NCBI RefSeq assembly: GCF_900105115.1 | Contig: NZ_FNRV01000001.1 | Span: forward strand, 4,944,501-5,008,500 | Direction: 5' to 3' | Source: Pseudomonas mohnii | GTDB taxonomy: Bacteria > Pseudomonadota > Gammaproteobacteria > Pseudomonadales > Pseudomonadaceae | DNA: 64,000 nt | Part shown: piece after piece, positions 9,787 through 19,498 of the stretch | How positions within the stretch are numbered: position 1 is the stretch's first letter | How the letters are laid out: each line of letters begins with the position of its first letter | The notes under the pieces: model-generated | Seen by the model: only the letters and a program-made list of their open reading frames with translations | Told to the model about the DNA's origin: nothing | Databases searched by the model: none | Translations under genes and position numbers: made by a program

Positions 9787-10479
9787 TTAGATCATTTCGA
9801 TCTCTTTGTCGCTCAGCGGGCGATATTCGCCCGGTTTCAGCACTTCATCGAGCACCAGAGGCCCCATGCGTTCGCGATGCAGGCGCAGCACTTTGTTGTC
9901 GAAGTGTCCGAACATACGCTTCACCTGGTGATAGCGTCCCTCGACGATGCTCAGGCGCGCGGATTTCGGCCCCAGCAGCTCCAGCCCGGCCGGTTGGGTG
10001 GTGAGGTCTTCGAAGGCGAAGTACAGGCCTTCGCTGAATTTGAGCGCGTATTCGGGGCCGATGGTCTGTTCGGTTTCGACGTAATAGACCTTTGGCAGTT
10101 TGGTCTGCGGTTGGGTCAGGCGCCGCGACCAACTGCCGTCGTTGGTGATCAGCATCAGGCCGGTGGTGTTGAAATCCAATCGACCGGCGATGTGCAGGTC
10201 ATCCTTGTCCGGCTCATGGATCAGGTCGAGCACGGTCGGGTGCTGCGGGTCACGGGTGGCGCTGACGCAACCGGCGGGCTTGTGCAGCATGAAGTGGCGA
10301 ACCGGTTTGCCGGCCTGCAGCACTTGGTCGTCGACCTCGACGCGGCTGAATTCACGGACTTCGGCGTGGGGGTCGCGGGTGATTTCTCCGTCAATCCTCA
10401 CGCGTTTTTCCACCAGCAACAGGCGCACCTGCTGACGGTTGAAGCAAGGCAGATTGCTGAGGAAGCGGTCGACGCGCAT
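9787..10479 (-). CDS. rsuA: RsuA family 16S rRNA pseudouridine synthase
   Basis: A 230-residue pseudouridine synthase. An N-terminal S4 RNA-binding domain covers residues 1-60 (MRVDRFLSNLPCFNRQQVR). The catalytic domain has HKPAGCVSATRD near 68 and the catalytic aspartate in AGRLDFNTTGLML near residue 101; EGRYHQVKRMFGH near 187 is a further family block. By family it would modify U516 of 16S rRNA, but RsuA/RluB/RluE-type paralogues are hard to separate by eye, so the exact target is less certain than the class. Confidence 0.85.
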   Translation of the reverse strand: MRVDRFLSNLPCFNRQQVRLLLVEKRVRIDGEITRDPHAEVREFSRVEVDDQVLQAGKPVRHFMLHKPAGCVSATRDPQHPTVLDLIHEPDKDDLHIAGRLDFNTTGLMLITNDGSWSRRLTQPQTKLPKVYYVETEQTIGPEYALKFSEGLYFAFEDLTTQPAGLELLGPKSARLSIVEGRYHQVKRMFGHFDNKVLRLHRERMGPLVLDEVLKPGEYRPLSDKEIEMI

Positions 10480-10512
10480 GGCTAAGGATCGGCGAAAAAG
10501 GGGCCGCGCATC

Positions 10513-10731
10513 TTACTCGATTGGCCGGGGCGCCGCTTGCAACTGCGCCTCGACGGCGGCGCAGCGCGGGCACAGGCAGGACGCGTTGCGCAGCTCGAGC
10601 GGCAATGCCTGGAGTATCGCCGGGTCGATGCTGACGCCATAGCACCAGCACGCCCGGTCAGCGGTTCGCGGGTCGGCCAGGGTGCAGTCATTGGGCGCAC
10701 CGCAGGCCGGGCAGAGGTCTGGCTGATTCAT
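10513..10731 (-). CDS. Cysteine-rich CWC family protein
   Basis: A 72-residue protein beginning MNQPDLCPACGAPNDC and containing the CWC triplet (RACWCYGV) that names this family, followed by CLCPRC. The spaced cysteines suggest a zinc-binding ribbon. It lies 34 bp upstream of rsuA on the same strand and only 6 bp after the next diguanylate cyclase gene, so the three may be cotranscribed. The function is unknown. Confidence 0.75.
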   Translation of the reverse strand: MNQPDLCPACGAPNDCTLADPRTADRACWCYGVSIDPAILQALPLELRNASCLCPRCAAVEAQLQAAPRPIE

Positions 10732-10737
10732 GAGTCG

Positions 10738-12225
10738 TTAGCCATAGACGGATTGAGGCATTTCCGAGCACGTACGGTTGCGGCCGGATTGTTTGGCCCG
10801 ATACATCGCATGATCGGCCCGCGACAGCAGGGTGTGCAAGGTGTCGTCGACCCGCAGGGTGGTCAGGCCGATGCTGACCGTCACATGCAGGCTACTGCCG
10901 TTGTAGGCATAGCGCTGGTGTGCCACATGCTGGCGGATTTTCTCAGCGATCATCAGACCGGACTCACCGTCGGTGTCCTTGAGCAGCACGATAAACTCTT
11001 CGCCGCCCCAGCGGCAGACGATGTCGGATTGGCGCAGGCAGCTCTCCAGGTCCCGTGCGAAGCCGATCAGCACCTGATCACCGGCCAGGTGGCCGTAGGT
11101 GTCGTTCAACACCTTGAAGTGGTCCAGGTCCAGCAGCAACGCGGTCAGCGGTTTGGGTTCTCGCTGGGCTTCCTGCATCGCTTGTGCGGCCAGCAGGTCG
11201 AAGCCGCGACGGTTGGGCAATTCGGTCAGGCTGTCGAGGGTGGCCTGGGCCTGGATCTTGTCCTGATAGCGTTTGAGTGCCCGGTTGAGCAGTGCGAGCA
11301 CGATCAGCGTGACGATCAGGCAGATCAGCAGGTTGAGGTAGAGCGAGCGACGGATGTCACCGAGGTCGCCGTCTTCGAGTTTGTCGACGAACAAATACCA
11401 GTTCAGCTCCGGGATGAACCGCACATTGAGAAAATGCCCCTGGCCCGCGCCGGAGTACTCATAGCTGCCGCTGTGGGGCTTGGGCAACTGGCTGACCAGG
11501 TTCTTCATGCTGTCTATTTCACTCAGCGATTGTCCGACCCGGGCGCCTTGTGGGCCACCCTCTGCACCGGTCAGCACCACGCGTCCGAAGGTGTCGACGA
11601 AATACACGCTGCGCTGGTAGTGCTGCTGGTACTTGTCGATCAGCTTGATCACCGCATCGACGGTCAGGCCGACACCGGCCGCGCCGATGAACCGGTTGTT
11701 GTAGTCGTAGACCTTGTAGTTGATGAAGACGGTCAGGTTGTCTTTGTTGGCCAGGTCGGGATCGACGTTGATCTCGTAGGGATCCTTCATGTCGCGCACA
11801 CGAAAGTACCAGGCATCGCGGGGCTCGGTCACCTTGACCTGTTTCAGTACGCCCTTGGCGTGGTAGTAGGTCAGGCTGGCGTCGGAGATGAAAAACGCCG
11901 TGTAGGCGCCGTAATGGGTCATGACCTCGTTGAGGTAGCGGGTCATCGGCGTGGGATCGCGTTCGCCGTTGACCACCCAGTCGCGCATGAAGGTGTCGCG
12001 GGACATCATCGAGGAAATCAGGATCGGTCGGACCAGGTCTTTCTGGATTTCCGAGTAGACCGTGTCCGAAGTCAGTGGCAATTCAGTGTTGACGATGCTG
12101 TCGCGGATTGACGTTCGCGAAGCGTGGTAACTGAGAAACGAAGTGGCCAGGAAGCCGGCGCCCAGCAACGCGATCAGCGTGAGAATCAACGAGCGTTGAG
12201 AATACAGCGGCGAGCGAAGCGGCAT
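10738..12225 (-). CDS. Diguanylate cyclase with periplasmic sensor domain
   Basis: A 495-residue protein: one N-terminal membrane helix (residues 9-30), a periplasmic Cache-like sensor of about 250 residues, a second helix (LLICLIVTLIVLALLNRAL near 290) and a cytoplasmic GGDEF domain. The active site is GGEEF (CRWGGEEFIVLL), with an RQSD inhibition site five residues before. It should make c-di-GMP in response to a periplasmic ligand. The ATG at 12225 gives a proper N-terminal helix; the frame extends to 12303. Confidence 0.85.
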   Translation of the reverse strand: MPLRSPLYSQRSLILTLIALLGAGFLATSFLSYHASRTSIRDSIVNTELPLTSDTVYSEIQKDLVRPILISSMMSRDTFMRDWVVNGERDPTPMTRYLNEVMTHYGAYTAFFISDASLTYYHAKGVLKQVKVTEPRDAWYFRVRDMKDPYEINVDPDLANKDNLTVFINYKVYDYNNRFIGAAGVGLTVDAVIKLIDKYQQHYQRSVYFVDTFGRVVLTGAEGGPQGARVGQSLSEIDSMKNLVSQLPKPHSGSYEYSGAGQGHFLNVRFIPELNWYLFVDKLEDGDLGDIRRSLYLNLLICLIVTLIVLALLNRALKRYQDKIQAQATLDSLTELPNRRGFDLLAAQAMQEAQREPKPLTALLLDLDHFKVLNDTYGHLAGDQVLIGFARDLESCLRQSDIVCRWGGEEFIVLLKDTDGESGLMIAEKIRQHVAHQRYAYNGSSLHVTVSIGLTTLRVDDTLHTLLSRADHAMYRAKQSGRNRTCSEMPQSVYG

Positions 12226-12330
12226 GACACATTCCGTTGGCAGTAATCCGATGGCACGCATTCTAATGGCACTGCCGGGAAATAACTGCTCCATGTGTGC
12301 CACGAATGGTCGTAAATCTTGCCCGAACCT

Positions 12331-12354
12331 TGTGGGAGCAAGCTCGCTCCCACA
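12331..12354. repeat. REP-type palindrome, probable terminator
   Basis: A near-perfect hairpin (TGTGGGAGC / GCTCCCACA, six-base loop) between the stop codon of the allophanate hydrolase gene and the diguanylate cyclase start. It fits Pseudomonas REP units and probably stabilises or ends the long guanidine-operon transcript. Confidence 0.7.
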
Positions 12355-12363
12355 GGATCACTG

Positions 12364-14142
12364 TCAGACGAGGCTTTTCAGATAGGCCCGCCACCCGCCG
12401 AAATGACTGATGTCCACCGCACCCTCCAACCCATAGGCCTCGCAGATAAATCCGCTCTCCCAGCGACCATCCGCCAGTTGTACTTTGCCCAGGCCCAGCG
12501 GCGCCGGAATGGCGGTCAGGAACGAGCCCAATTCACTGCTCGGCAATTCCCACACTTCTACGGCAATCGCCACGCCGCCCTCGTTCACCCGAACCATGCC
12601 TGGACGAAACGGCGGGCCGCCGGCCAGTGCATACAGTTGATAATCAGGCGAACTCTGGGTGGTTTCGACCAGCCGGGCCCCACGACGCTTCAATTGCCAG
12701 TTCAGTGCCAGGCCATCGAGGTGCGCCCCGCAGACCACCAGCCGCGCGCGGTCGTTCCGGGCCGCTGTCGTCGGTGCCGGGTCGGTTGAACCTTGCTGGC
12801 GCTGCAGGCCAGCCGCCACGCTCAACAGGTACTGGTCGGTGAACGCCCGCCCGAACAGCGTCACGCCCCACGGCAGGCCATTGCTCATGAAACCGCTGGG
12901 CGCGGCGACGGCGGCGTAATCGAGCAGGTTCATGAAGTTGGTGTAGTAACCGAGTTCCGAGTTGCGCAGCACCGGTTCGGCTTCAAGCTCCGCCCGCGTG
13001 ACGGGGCGGCCGATGGTCGGTGTGAGCACGCAATCAAGACCTTCCAATGCCTTGTCGCACAGGGCCTTCAACGCTTGCAGCCGATACTGGGCGAGGAAGG
13101 TTTGCACCCCGCTGACCGCAGGAGCCTTGGCCAGAACGGCGCGGATCACCGGCAGCACGGCCTCGGGATTCTGCTCCATCAGTTCGCCGGCCACGCTGTA
13201 GCGTTCGGCCACCCACGGGCCTTCGTAAAGCAGGCGCGCGGCTTCGAGGAAGGGCGACAGATCAAGCTCCACGGCTTCACCGCCCAGGGCCTCGAGTTGC
13301 TCGATGGCCTCGGCGAACAACTGCGGCCCTTGCGTACAGCCGAAAAACTCCAGGTCCCGGGATCGCGGCACACCGAAACGAAATGGACGCAGCGCGCCGA
13401 AGGCCGAGCCGTCATTCCACAACGGGTTACTGCGGCTGTACTCGTCCCGTGGGTCGAGATGCGCAGTGAGCGCCAGCAGTTGGCTGGCTTCCCGTGCGGT
13501 GGCGGTAAAAGTGGTCACGCAATCGAGGGTGCGGCAGGCGGGCACCACGCCAGCGGTAGAGATCAGCCCCTTGGTCGCTTTGAGCCCCACCAGATTGTTC
13601 AGTGCCGCCGGCACGCGCCCCGATCCCGCCGTGTCGGTGCCCAAGGCAAAGCTCGCCACACCGAGCGCCACGGCCAGCGACGATCCGGCACTGGAGCCAC
13701 CCGACGGATACTCCGGCAACACGCTGTTCGGGCATGCGCCGTAAGGCGAACGACTGCCATTGAGGCCGGTGGCGAACTGGTCAAGGTTGGTCTTGCCCAG
13801 AGGCACCGCGCCCAGCGCCAGCAGTTGCTCGACGATGGTCGCCGAGCGCTGCGGCACATAAGCGAAAGCCGGGCAGGCCGCCGTGGTCGCAATGCCCGCC
13901 AGATCGATGTTGTCCTTGATCGCGAACGGCACGCCGTACAGCGGCAGGCTGTCGATGTCGCGACCGTCGAGGGCGGCGAGGTAGGGTTCCAGTTCTTCGA
14001 CACTGAGCACGTGGATGAACAGGTGATAGTCCGGGTTCAGCGCCGCGGCTTTGCATCGCAGGCTCAGCAACAATTGCCGGGGCGTGGTGCTGCCGTCGCG
14101 GTAAGCGTTGCGCAGGGCGTCGAGTTGCAGATCGATGTTCAT
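12364..14142 (-). CDS. atzF: Allophanate hydrolase
   Basis: A 592-residue enzyme that splits allophanate into ammonia and CO2, the last step of the pathway. Residues 1-430 are an amidase-signature domain with the catalytic Ser-cisSer-Lys set: Lys in AIKDNIDLAG near 78, and the serines in SGGSSAGSSLAVALG near 150. Residues ~470-592 form the C-terminal domain characteristic of AtzF-type enzymes. It is the last gene of the minus-strand guanidine operon, 24 bp after the carboxylase. The start MNIDLQLDALRN is preferred over an ATG six codons upstream. Confidence 0.9.
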   Translation of the reverse strand: MNIDLQLDALRNAYRDGSTTPRQLLLSLRCKAAALNPDYHLFIHVLSVEELEPYLAALDGRDIDSLPLYGVPFAIKDNIDLAGIATTAACPAFAYVPQRSATIVEQLLALGAVPLGKTNLDQFATGLNGSRSPYGACPNSVLPEYPSGGSSAGSSLAVALGVASFALGTDTAGSGRVPAALNNLVGLKATKGLISTAGVVPACRTLDCVTTFTATAREASQLLALTAHLDPRDEYSRSNPLWNDGSAFGALRPFRFGVPRSRDLEFFGCTQGPQLFAEAIEQLEALGGEAVELDLSPFLEAARLLYEGPWVAERYSVAGELMEQNPEAVLPVIRAVLAKAPAVSGVQTFLAQYRLQALKALCDKALEGLDCVLTPTIGRPVTRAELEAEPVLRNSELGYYTNFMNLLDYAAVAAPSGFMSNGLPWGVTLFGRAFTDQYLLSVAAGLQRQQGSTDPAPTTAARNDRARLVVCGAHLDGLALNWQLKRRGARLVETTQSSPDYQLYALAGGPPFRPGMVRVNEGGVAIAVEVWELPSSELGSFLTAIPAPLGLGKVQLADGRWESGFICEAYGLEGAVDISHFGGWRAYLKSLV

Positions 14143-14166
14143 GACGTTCGTCCTTTTCAAATGGGT

Positions 14167-17100
14167 TCAGTCGAGTTCCAGCACCACGACGCGTTGTCCG
14201 GCACGCACCGCCGAACCCGGCTGCACGCGAATCTCCCGCACAACGCCGGCCATCGGCGCGAGCAGCGGGATTTCCATCTTCATCGACTCTAGAATCACCA
14301 GCACATCACCGGCCTCGACCCGCGTGCCGGTGTCCACCTGGACCTGCCAGAGGTTGCCGGCGATGTGGCTGTCGACGCTCTGCTGACCGCTGGCCAGCGG
14401 TGCGTCTTCGGTGGTTTGCGCGACCAGCTCTTCGCTGTCGAAATGCGCCTGGCCGCTGGCGATCCAGCGTTCGCGCTCGGCATTGAAAGCGCCCTGTTGT
14501 TGGCTGCGAAACGCGGCGATGGTTTCGGCTTCCCGGGCCAGAAACGCCTGGTAGTCGGCGAGGTTCAACTGACTGTGTTCGATGTTCAGGTCGAAACGCC
14601 CGAGGGGAAAATCCCGACGGATGCGCAGCAGTTCATCGGCGCTCACCGGGTAGAAACGGATCTGGTCGAAGAATCTCAGCAACCACGGTTTGCCGTCGAA
14701 CGCGGCGACTTCGCGGTAGCGATTCCACATCTGCAGCGTGCGCCCGACGAACTGATATCCGCCGGGGCCTTCCATGCCATACACGCACATGTAGGCGCCA
14801 CCGATGCCCACCGAGTTCTCGGCGGTCCAGGTACGGGCCGGGTTGTACTTGGTGGTCACCAGGCGATGGCGCGGATCGAGCGGTGTGGCGACCGGTGCGC
14901 CGAGGTACACATCGCCCAGGCCCATCACCAGATAGCTGGCATCGAACACCGTGCGCTGCACTTCATCGAGGTTCGGCAGGTCGTTGATGCGCCGGATGAA
15001 CTCCAGGTTGCTCGGGCACCAGGGCGCGTCCTTGCGCACGGTGGTCATGTATTTCTCGATCGCCAACTGGCACGCCGGGTCGTCCCAGGACAGTGGCAGA
15101 TGGACGATGCGCGACGGCACTTGCAGGTCTTTGGCCGCGCACACGGCGTCCCATTCGCCGGCGACGATACCGAGCAGATCGGCCAGCGGCAGTTGTTCGG
15201 GCTGGTAGTGCACTTGCAGCGAGCGGATTCCCGGTGTCAGGTCGATCACGCCGTGCAGGCGTTTGCTTTCCAGTGCCTGCATCAGGGCGTGGGCGCGGAA
15301 ACGCAGGACCAGGTCCAGTTCCGGCGCGCCGATTTCCAGCAGCAGGTGAGTATCACCGGACAGGCGCGCCACCAACCGCGTATCGTCCTGCCCAATGTCC
15401 AAAACCACAGGCGACACAACCCCCTGTGGGAGCTGGCTTGCCAGCGATGGGGCCCTGTCAGGCAGGATTGATGTGTCTGATACACCGCTTTCGCTGGCAA
15501 GCCCGCTCCCACATTGATCCCATTTCAACACGAGGTGGCGGGCAGTTTTGATATCGACCGGCACAAACTGCACCTTATCCCCGGCCTTGAGCTGCCCCAG
15601 CTGCCAGAGATCCGCCTCGATCACCGTCACCGGGCAGACAAACCCGCCCAGGCTCGGGCCGTCCGGACCGAGGATCACCGGCATGTCGCCAGTGAAATCA
15701 ACGGCGCCGATGGCATACGGATTGTCATGGATGTTGGAGGGATGCAGGCCGGCTTCACCGCCGTCGGCACGCACCCATTCGGGCTTCGGCCCGATCAGTC
15801 GCACGCCGGTTCGGCTTGAGTTGAAATGCACTTCCCACTGCGTCGCGAAGAAGGTGCCGATGTAGTTTTCGGTGAAGTATTCCGGTGCGCCATGGGGGCC
15901 ATAAATCACCCGGATCTGCCGCACGGCAGGCAAATCGCAGGCTTGAGTTTCAGGCAGTTGCGCACCGACGCTGCGGTCATTCAACGCCGGTACATGCAAC
16001 ACATCACCCGCCCGCAAGGCGCGACCGCCATGGCCGCCGAACTGGCCGAGGGTGAAGGTGCTTTTGCTGCCCAGATAATCCGGTACTTGCAGGCCACCAC
16101 GCAGGCACAGGTAGCTGCGCGCGCCGGCCCCGGCCATGGTGCCGAGACTCAAGGCCGCGCCGGCCGGAACCAGGAGCGCCGTATTCATTGGCACCGATTC
16201 ACCGTTCAGCGTCAGGGGAATCTCTGCCCCGGTCACTGCCACCACCGCGTCGCAATTGAAGCGCAACAATGGCCCGCTCATGGTGATTTCCAGCGCTGCC
16301 GCCCCCTCATCGTTACCGAGCAGACGGTTGCCCAGGCGCAGCGCGCGACTGTCCATCGGCCCCGACGGCGGTACGCCGACTGCCCAATAGCCGAGGCGCC
16401 CCGGATAGTCCTGAACGCTGGTCTGGGTACCGGCGCTCAGCACTTCGAAGGTGTTGGCCTGATACACCAGGCCTTCCAGGCAGCGGGTCCATGGCTGGCC
16501 GCTGGCGAAGGGCGCATCGAGCAGAATCTGCCGCAGGTAATCGCGGTTGGTCTCCACGCCGTAGAGCAGGCTGTCGCCCAAGGCTTGATGCAGATCGGCG
16601 CGGGCCTGTTCGCGTGTCGGTGCCCAGCTGATGACCTTGGCGATCATCGGGTCGAAGTACGGCGGGATCTCGCAACCGGCCTCGACCCAGGTGTCGATGC
16701 GCAGTTGGATGCCGTTGGCGGCGGGAAAATTCACAGCTGTCAGCAAGCCTGGACTGGGTTGAAAATCCCGGCCCGGATCTTCCGCATACAAGCGCGCCTG
16801 AATCGCATGACCTTCCGGCCTTAATCCCTGACGCAAGGCGTGCAGTGGCGGCAAATCACCGGACGCCAGTTGCACCATCCAGCGCACCAGGTCCACACCC
16901 CACACCTGTTCGGTAACACCGTGCTCCACCTGCAGGCGGGTGTTCACTTCCAGGAAATAGAAGCGCTGGGCATCGCTGTCGAACACAAACTCGACGGTGC
17001 CGGCGCTGCGGTAATTCACCGCTTTGGCCAGTTTGATCGCCGCTGCGCAGAGCTCATCGGCCATGCCGTCGGGCAGGTTCGGCGCCGGGGTTTCTTCGAG

Positions 17101-17811
17101 GACTTTCTGGTTGCGCCGTTGCACCGAACAATCGCGCACACCGAGGGCAATCACCTCGCCACGGCCATCGCCGAACACCTGCACTTCCAGGTGCCGGGCG
17201 CGCTGAATGTACTTCTCGATGAACACGCCAGCATCGCTGAAGTTGTTCTGGCCGAGGCGCTTCACGGCCTCGAAGGATTCGCTCAACTCGGCCGCGCTGC
17301 GGCACACGCGCATGCCGATGCCGCCACCGCCGGCGGTGCTTTTGAGCATGACCGGGTAGCCGACCTGCTCGCCAGCGATCAGGGCCGCGTCGAGGCTGTC
17401 GAGCAACTCGGTGCCTTCGAGCATCGGCACACCGTGTTGTTTGGCCAGGGCGCGGGCGGTGTGTTTGAGGCCAAACACGCGCAGCTGCTCTGGCGTCGGG
17501 CCGATAAACGCAATGCCGGCGCTTTCGCAGGCTTCGGCGAACGCGGCGTTTTCCGACAGAAATCCGTAGCCGGGATGAATCGCCGTGGCGCCAGTGACCT
17601 TGGCGATGGCGAGGATTTTGTCGACCGCCAGATAAGTGCCGGAGGCCGCGCCTTCACCGAGGCTGTGGGCTTCATCGGCGTGCAGGATGTGCAGGCTGGC
17701 GGCATCGGCTTCGGAGTAAACGGCAACGCCCTGGACTTGCAGGTCGCGCAAGGTACGCAGGATGCGGCAGGCAATGGCGCCACGGTTGGCAATCAGGACT
17801 TTTTCGAACAT
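14167..17811 (-). CDS. Biotin-dependent urea/guanidine carboxylase with in-frame REPIN
   Basis: A 1214-residue multidomain enzyme: biotin carboxylase (residues 1-450, starting MFEKVLIANRGAIACR), KipA/AHS2-like (~460-760), KipI/AHS1-like (~800-1050) and a C-terminal biotinyl domain with ESMKME near 1170. Family members carboxylate urea or, when behind a guanidine-I riboswitch with two DUF1989 genes, guanidine; the latter fits here. Residues ~766-796 (DNA 15425-15513) are encoded by a complete REPIN doublet placed between the AHS2 and AHS1 modules. It keeps the frame open. An upstream frame to 17907 exists but lacks family sequence. Confidence 0.9.
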   Translation of the reverse strand: MFEKVLIANRGAIACRILRTLRDLQVQGVAVYSEADAASLHILHADEAHSLGEGAASGTYLAVDKILAIAKVTGATAIHPGYGFLSENAAFAEACESAGIAFIGPTPEQLRVFGLKHTARALAKQHGVPMLEGTELLDSLDAALIAGEQVGYPVMLKSTAGGGGIGMRVCRSAAELSESFEAVKRLGQNNFSDAGVFIEKYIQRARHLEVQVFGDGRGEVIALGVRDCSVQRRNQKVLEETPAPNLPDGMADELCAAAIKLAKAVNYRSAGTVEFVFDSDAQRFYFLEVNTRLQVEHGVTEQVWGVDLVRWMVQLASGDLPPLHALRQGLRPEGHAIQARLYAEDPGRDFQPSPGLLTAVNFPAANGIQLRIDTWVEAGCEIPPYFDPMIAKVISWAPTREQARADLHQALGDSLLYGVETNRDYLRQILLDAPFASGQPWTRCLEGLVYQANTFEVLSAGTQTSVQDYPGRLGYWAVGVPPSGPMDSRALRLGNRLLGNDEGAAALEITMSGPLLRFNCDAVVAVTGAEIPLTLNGESVPMNTALLVPAGAALSLGTMAGAGARSYLCLRGGLQVPDYLGSKSTFTLGQFGGHGGRALRAGDVLHVPALNDRSVGAQLPETQACDLPAVRQIRVIYGPHGAPEYFTENYIGTFFATQWEVHFNSSRTGVRLIGPKPEWVRADGGEAGLHPSNIHDNPYAIGAVDFTGDMPVILGPDGPSLGGFVCPVTVIEADLWQLGQLKAGDKVQFVPVDIKTARHLVLKWDQCGSGLASESGVSDTSILPDRAPSLASQLPQGVVSPVVLDIGQDDTRLVARLSGDTHLLLEIGAPELDLVLRFRAHALMQALESKRLHGVIDLTPGIRSLQVHYQPEQLPLADLLGIVAGEWDAVCAAKDLQVPSRIVHLPLSWDDPACQLAIEKYMTTVRKDAPWCPSNLEFIRRINDLPNLDEVQRTVFDASYLVMGLGDVYLGAPVATPLDPRHRLVTTKYNPARTWTAENSVGIGGAYMCVYGMEGPGGYQFVGRTLQMWNRYREVAAFDGKPWLLRFFDQIRFYPVSADELLRIRRDFPLGRFDLNIEHSQLNLADYQAFLAREAETIAAFRSQQQGAFNAERERWIASGQAHFDSEELVAQTTEDAPLASGQQSVDSHIAGNLWQVQVDTGTRVEAGDVLVILESMKMEIPLLAPMAGVVREIRVQPGSAVRAGQRVVVLELD
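15425..15513. repeat. REPIN doublet inside the carboxylase coding region
   Basis: Two REP arms in inverted orientation, TGTGGGAGCTGGCTTGCCAG at 15425 and its partner CTGGCAAGCCCGCTCCCACA at 15494-15513, separated by ~46 bp. The sequence type matches the intergenic REP at 12331. It lies wholly within an open frame and is translated into about 30 residues. Confidence 0.85.
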
Positions 17812-17910
17812 GGCATAACCCCTGAAGGGGATGCGGGCCGTCCCGCAGTTTTCGATGAGCGCCGGGGTCGTCCCCGACGGAAAAATCTTTTTTTCTTCAA
17901 CGCTCACCCC

Positions 17911-18010
17911 TGTAGGAGCGAGCCTGCTCGCGATGGACGTGAACGATGACGCGTAGCACCAGATGCCCAGCGGTGGCCTCTGGTTTTTCGCGAGCAGGCT
18001 CGCTCCTACA
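17911..18010. repeat. REPIN doublet within the guanidine operon
   Basis: Inverted arms TGTAGGAGCGAGCCTGCTCG at 17911 and CGAGCAGGCTCGCTCCTACA ending at 18010, about 54 bp apart. It is between the second deiminase-type gene and the carboxylase gene, so it lies in the transcript and could set differential mRNA stability of the two halves of the operon. Confidence 0.85.
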
Positions 18011-18097
18011 GTGGCTGGTGGTGTTCTTTAGGTTTGGTGCACTGCCCCGAACGGGCCTGGGACAGGGCAAACAACCAGCGGCGCAAACGGTTGAGTT

Positions 18098-18748
18098 TCA
18101 GTTCCATACCAGTAGCTCCGCAGGCGTCGGGTTGTAGGCGTTGCACGGGTTGTTCAGTTGCGGGCAGTTGGAGATCAGCACGATCACGTCCATCTCGGCG
18201 CGCAGGTCGACGTATTTGCCGGGCGCGGAAATCCCGTCCTCGAAGGTCAGGCCGCCGTCAGCGGTGACCGGCACGTTCATGAAGAAGTTGATGTTCGGCC
18301 CGATGTCGCCCTTGCCCAGGCGCCCGTCGTGCACGCAGGCGCGCAGGTAGTTGTCGCGGCAGCTGTGCATGTAGCGTTTTTCCAGGGCGTAACGCACGGT
18401 GTTGCTCTCTTGTGCGCAGGCGCCGCCGAGGGTGTCGTGACGGCCGCAGGTGTCGGCGACGAGGGTCAGCATCGGCTTGCCGAGGTTGGAATACAGCACG
18501 CTGCCGGTGCTCAGGTAGACGCTGTTCTGCCGACGCAAGGTGCGTTGCACGTCGTAGCGTTCTTTCGGGTTGGCGACGCTGTAGAACAGGGTGTCGACAG
18601 CCTGGTTGCCTTCCAGGTCAAGGATGCGCAGGGTCTGGCCAGCCTTGACCTCCATCAGCCAGGGTTCGCCGGCGGGGATGGTGGCGCGGTAGATCGCGGT
18701 TTCTGGCTGCCGGTTGGTGGTAGCGGCGGTGGCGATAGCGAGTGACAT
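18098..18748 (-). CDS. DUF1989 / UAAP2, carboxyguanidine deiminase subunit (predicted)
   Basis: A 216-residue protein of the urea-amidolyase-associated family (DUF1989). Family blocks are [27 protein letters not shown] and [10 protein letters not shown], with cysteine and histidine residues suited to metal binding. In guanidine operons the two DUF1989 proteins form the carboxyguanidine deiminase (named CgdAB in the literature, as I recall), turning carboxyguanidine into allophanate. The 11-bp gap to the UAAP1 gene upstream supports a heteromeric enzyme. An open frame continues to 19072 but overlaps UAAP1 and is not used. Confidence 0.85.
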   Translation of the reverse strand: MSLAIATAATTNRQPETAIYRATIPAGEPWLMEVKAGQTLRILDLEGNQAVDTLFYSVANPKERYDVQRTLRRQNSVYLSTGSVLYSNLGKPMLTLVADTCGRHDTLGGACAQESNTVRYALEKRYMHSCRDNYLRACVHDGRLGKGDIGPNINFFMNVPVTADGGLTFEDGISAPGKYVDLRAEMDVIVLISNCPQLNNPCNAYNPTPAELLVWN

Positions 18749-18759
18749 GGCAGCGATCC

Positions 18760-19485
18760 TCAGGCGAACAGACGGTCGGTGTTGATGAAGCCGCGCTCGT
18801 TTTCCGGGCGCGAGGTGCGGCAGTGTTCGGCGACGCTGGCGTCGGCGTTCATCCAGCTGAGCTTCAGCGGTTTGGGTGCATAGTCCGGCGACGGGTCCAT
18901 CGGGTGTTGCAGGGCGGTGAGCACCACCAGGGTGTCCATCGGCGCGTACAGCTCGATGTAATCGCCGGCCTTCGAATGGCCTTCGACGAAGTGGAAACGC
19001 CCGGCATCGTCGACGTTCACCCGGCTGAACAGATTGAGGGTCATCAGCAAGTCCGACAGGCCCAGCCCCCACTTGCCCAGTTCCACCAGCAGGTTGTCGG
19101 TGCCGTTGCGGAAGAAGCCGTTGCGCAGTTCCTGATAGCGGCCGGCGCCATATTTTTCCGCGACTTCTTCAGCGCACAGTACGCCGCCGAGGCTGTCGCT
19201 CCAGCCGCAGGTGTCGGCGGTGATGGCGGCCAATACGCGGCCCATGTCCGAGTACAGGCAATGGCCTGTGGTGAGCTTGGCGGTGTGCTGGCATTTGAGG
19301 CTGTCGGGCAAGTTCAGGCGTTCGGTTTTTTCATTGGCGTTGAGCAATGTCAGGCTGACGTTGGCGCCGCCGCGCAGGTCGGTCAGGCGCAGCAGTTGGC
19401 CGCGTTTCAGGACGAAGGAGCGATGGCCGCCGCCGGGGAGCATTTCTTCGGCGAAGGGCGGGAACAGTTGAGTCGAATCAGTCAT
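18760..19485 (-). CDS. DUF1989 / UAAP1, carboxyguanidine deiminase subunit (predicted)
   Basis: A 241-residue paralogue of the next gene, with corresponding blocks [30 protein letters not shown] and [11 protein letters not shown]. It starts [16 protein letters not shown] after an AGAGGAA ribosome site. It lies 13 bp after the ABC ATPase and 11 bp before UAAP2. The role in deiminating carboxyguanidine follows from the operon type; the sequence alone shows only the family. Confidence 0.85.
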   Translation of the reverse strand: MTDSTQLFPPFAEEMLPGGGHRSFVLKRGQLLRLTDLRGGANVSLTLLNANEKTERLNLPDSLKCQHTAKLTTGHCLYSDMGRVLAAITADTCGWSDSLGGVLCAEEVAEKYGAGRYQELRNGFFRNGTDNLLVELGKWGLGLSDLLMTLNLFSRVNVDDAGRFHFVEGHSKAGDYIELYAPMDTLVVLTALQHPMDPSPDYAPKPLKLSWMNADASVAEHCRTSRPENERGFINTDRLFA

Positions 19486-19498
19486 TTTCAGAGTTCCT

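Noticed and set aside
10537..12111. Plus-strand 524-codon frame opposite the diguanylate cyclase
   Set aside because: Antisense shadow of a gene with intact GGEEF motif; no recognisable domain of its own.
12793..14292. Long plus-strand frame (499 codons) opposite the allophanate hydrolase gene
   Set aside because: It mirrors a well-supported amidase gene; its composition (Gln/His/Arg/Gly-rich) is typical of antisense frames in GC-rich coding DNA and it has no ribosome site or family motif.
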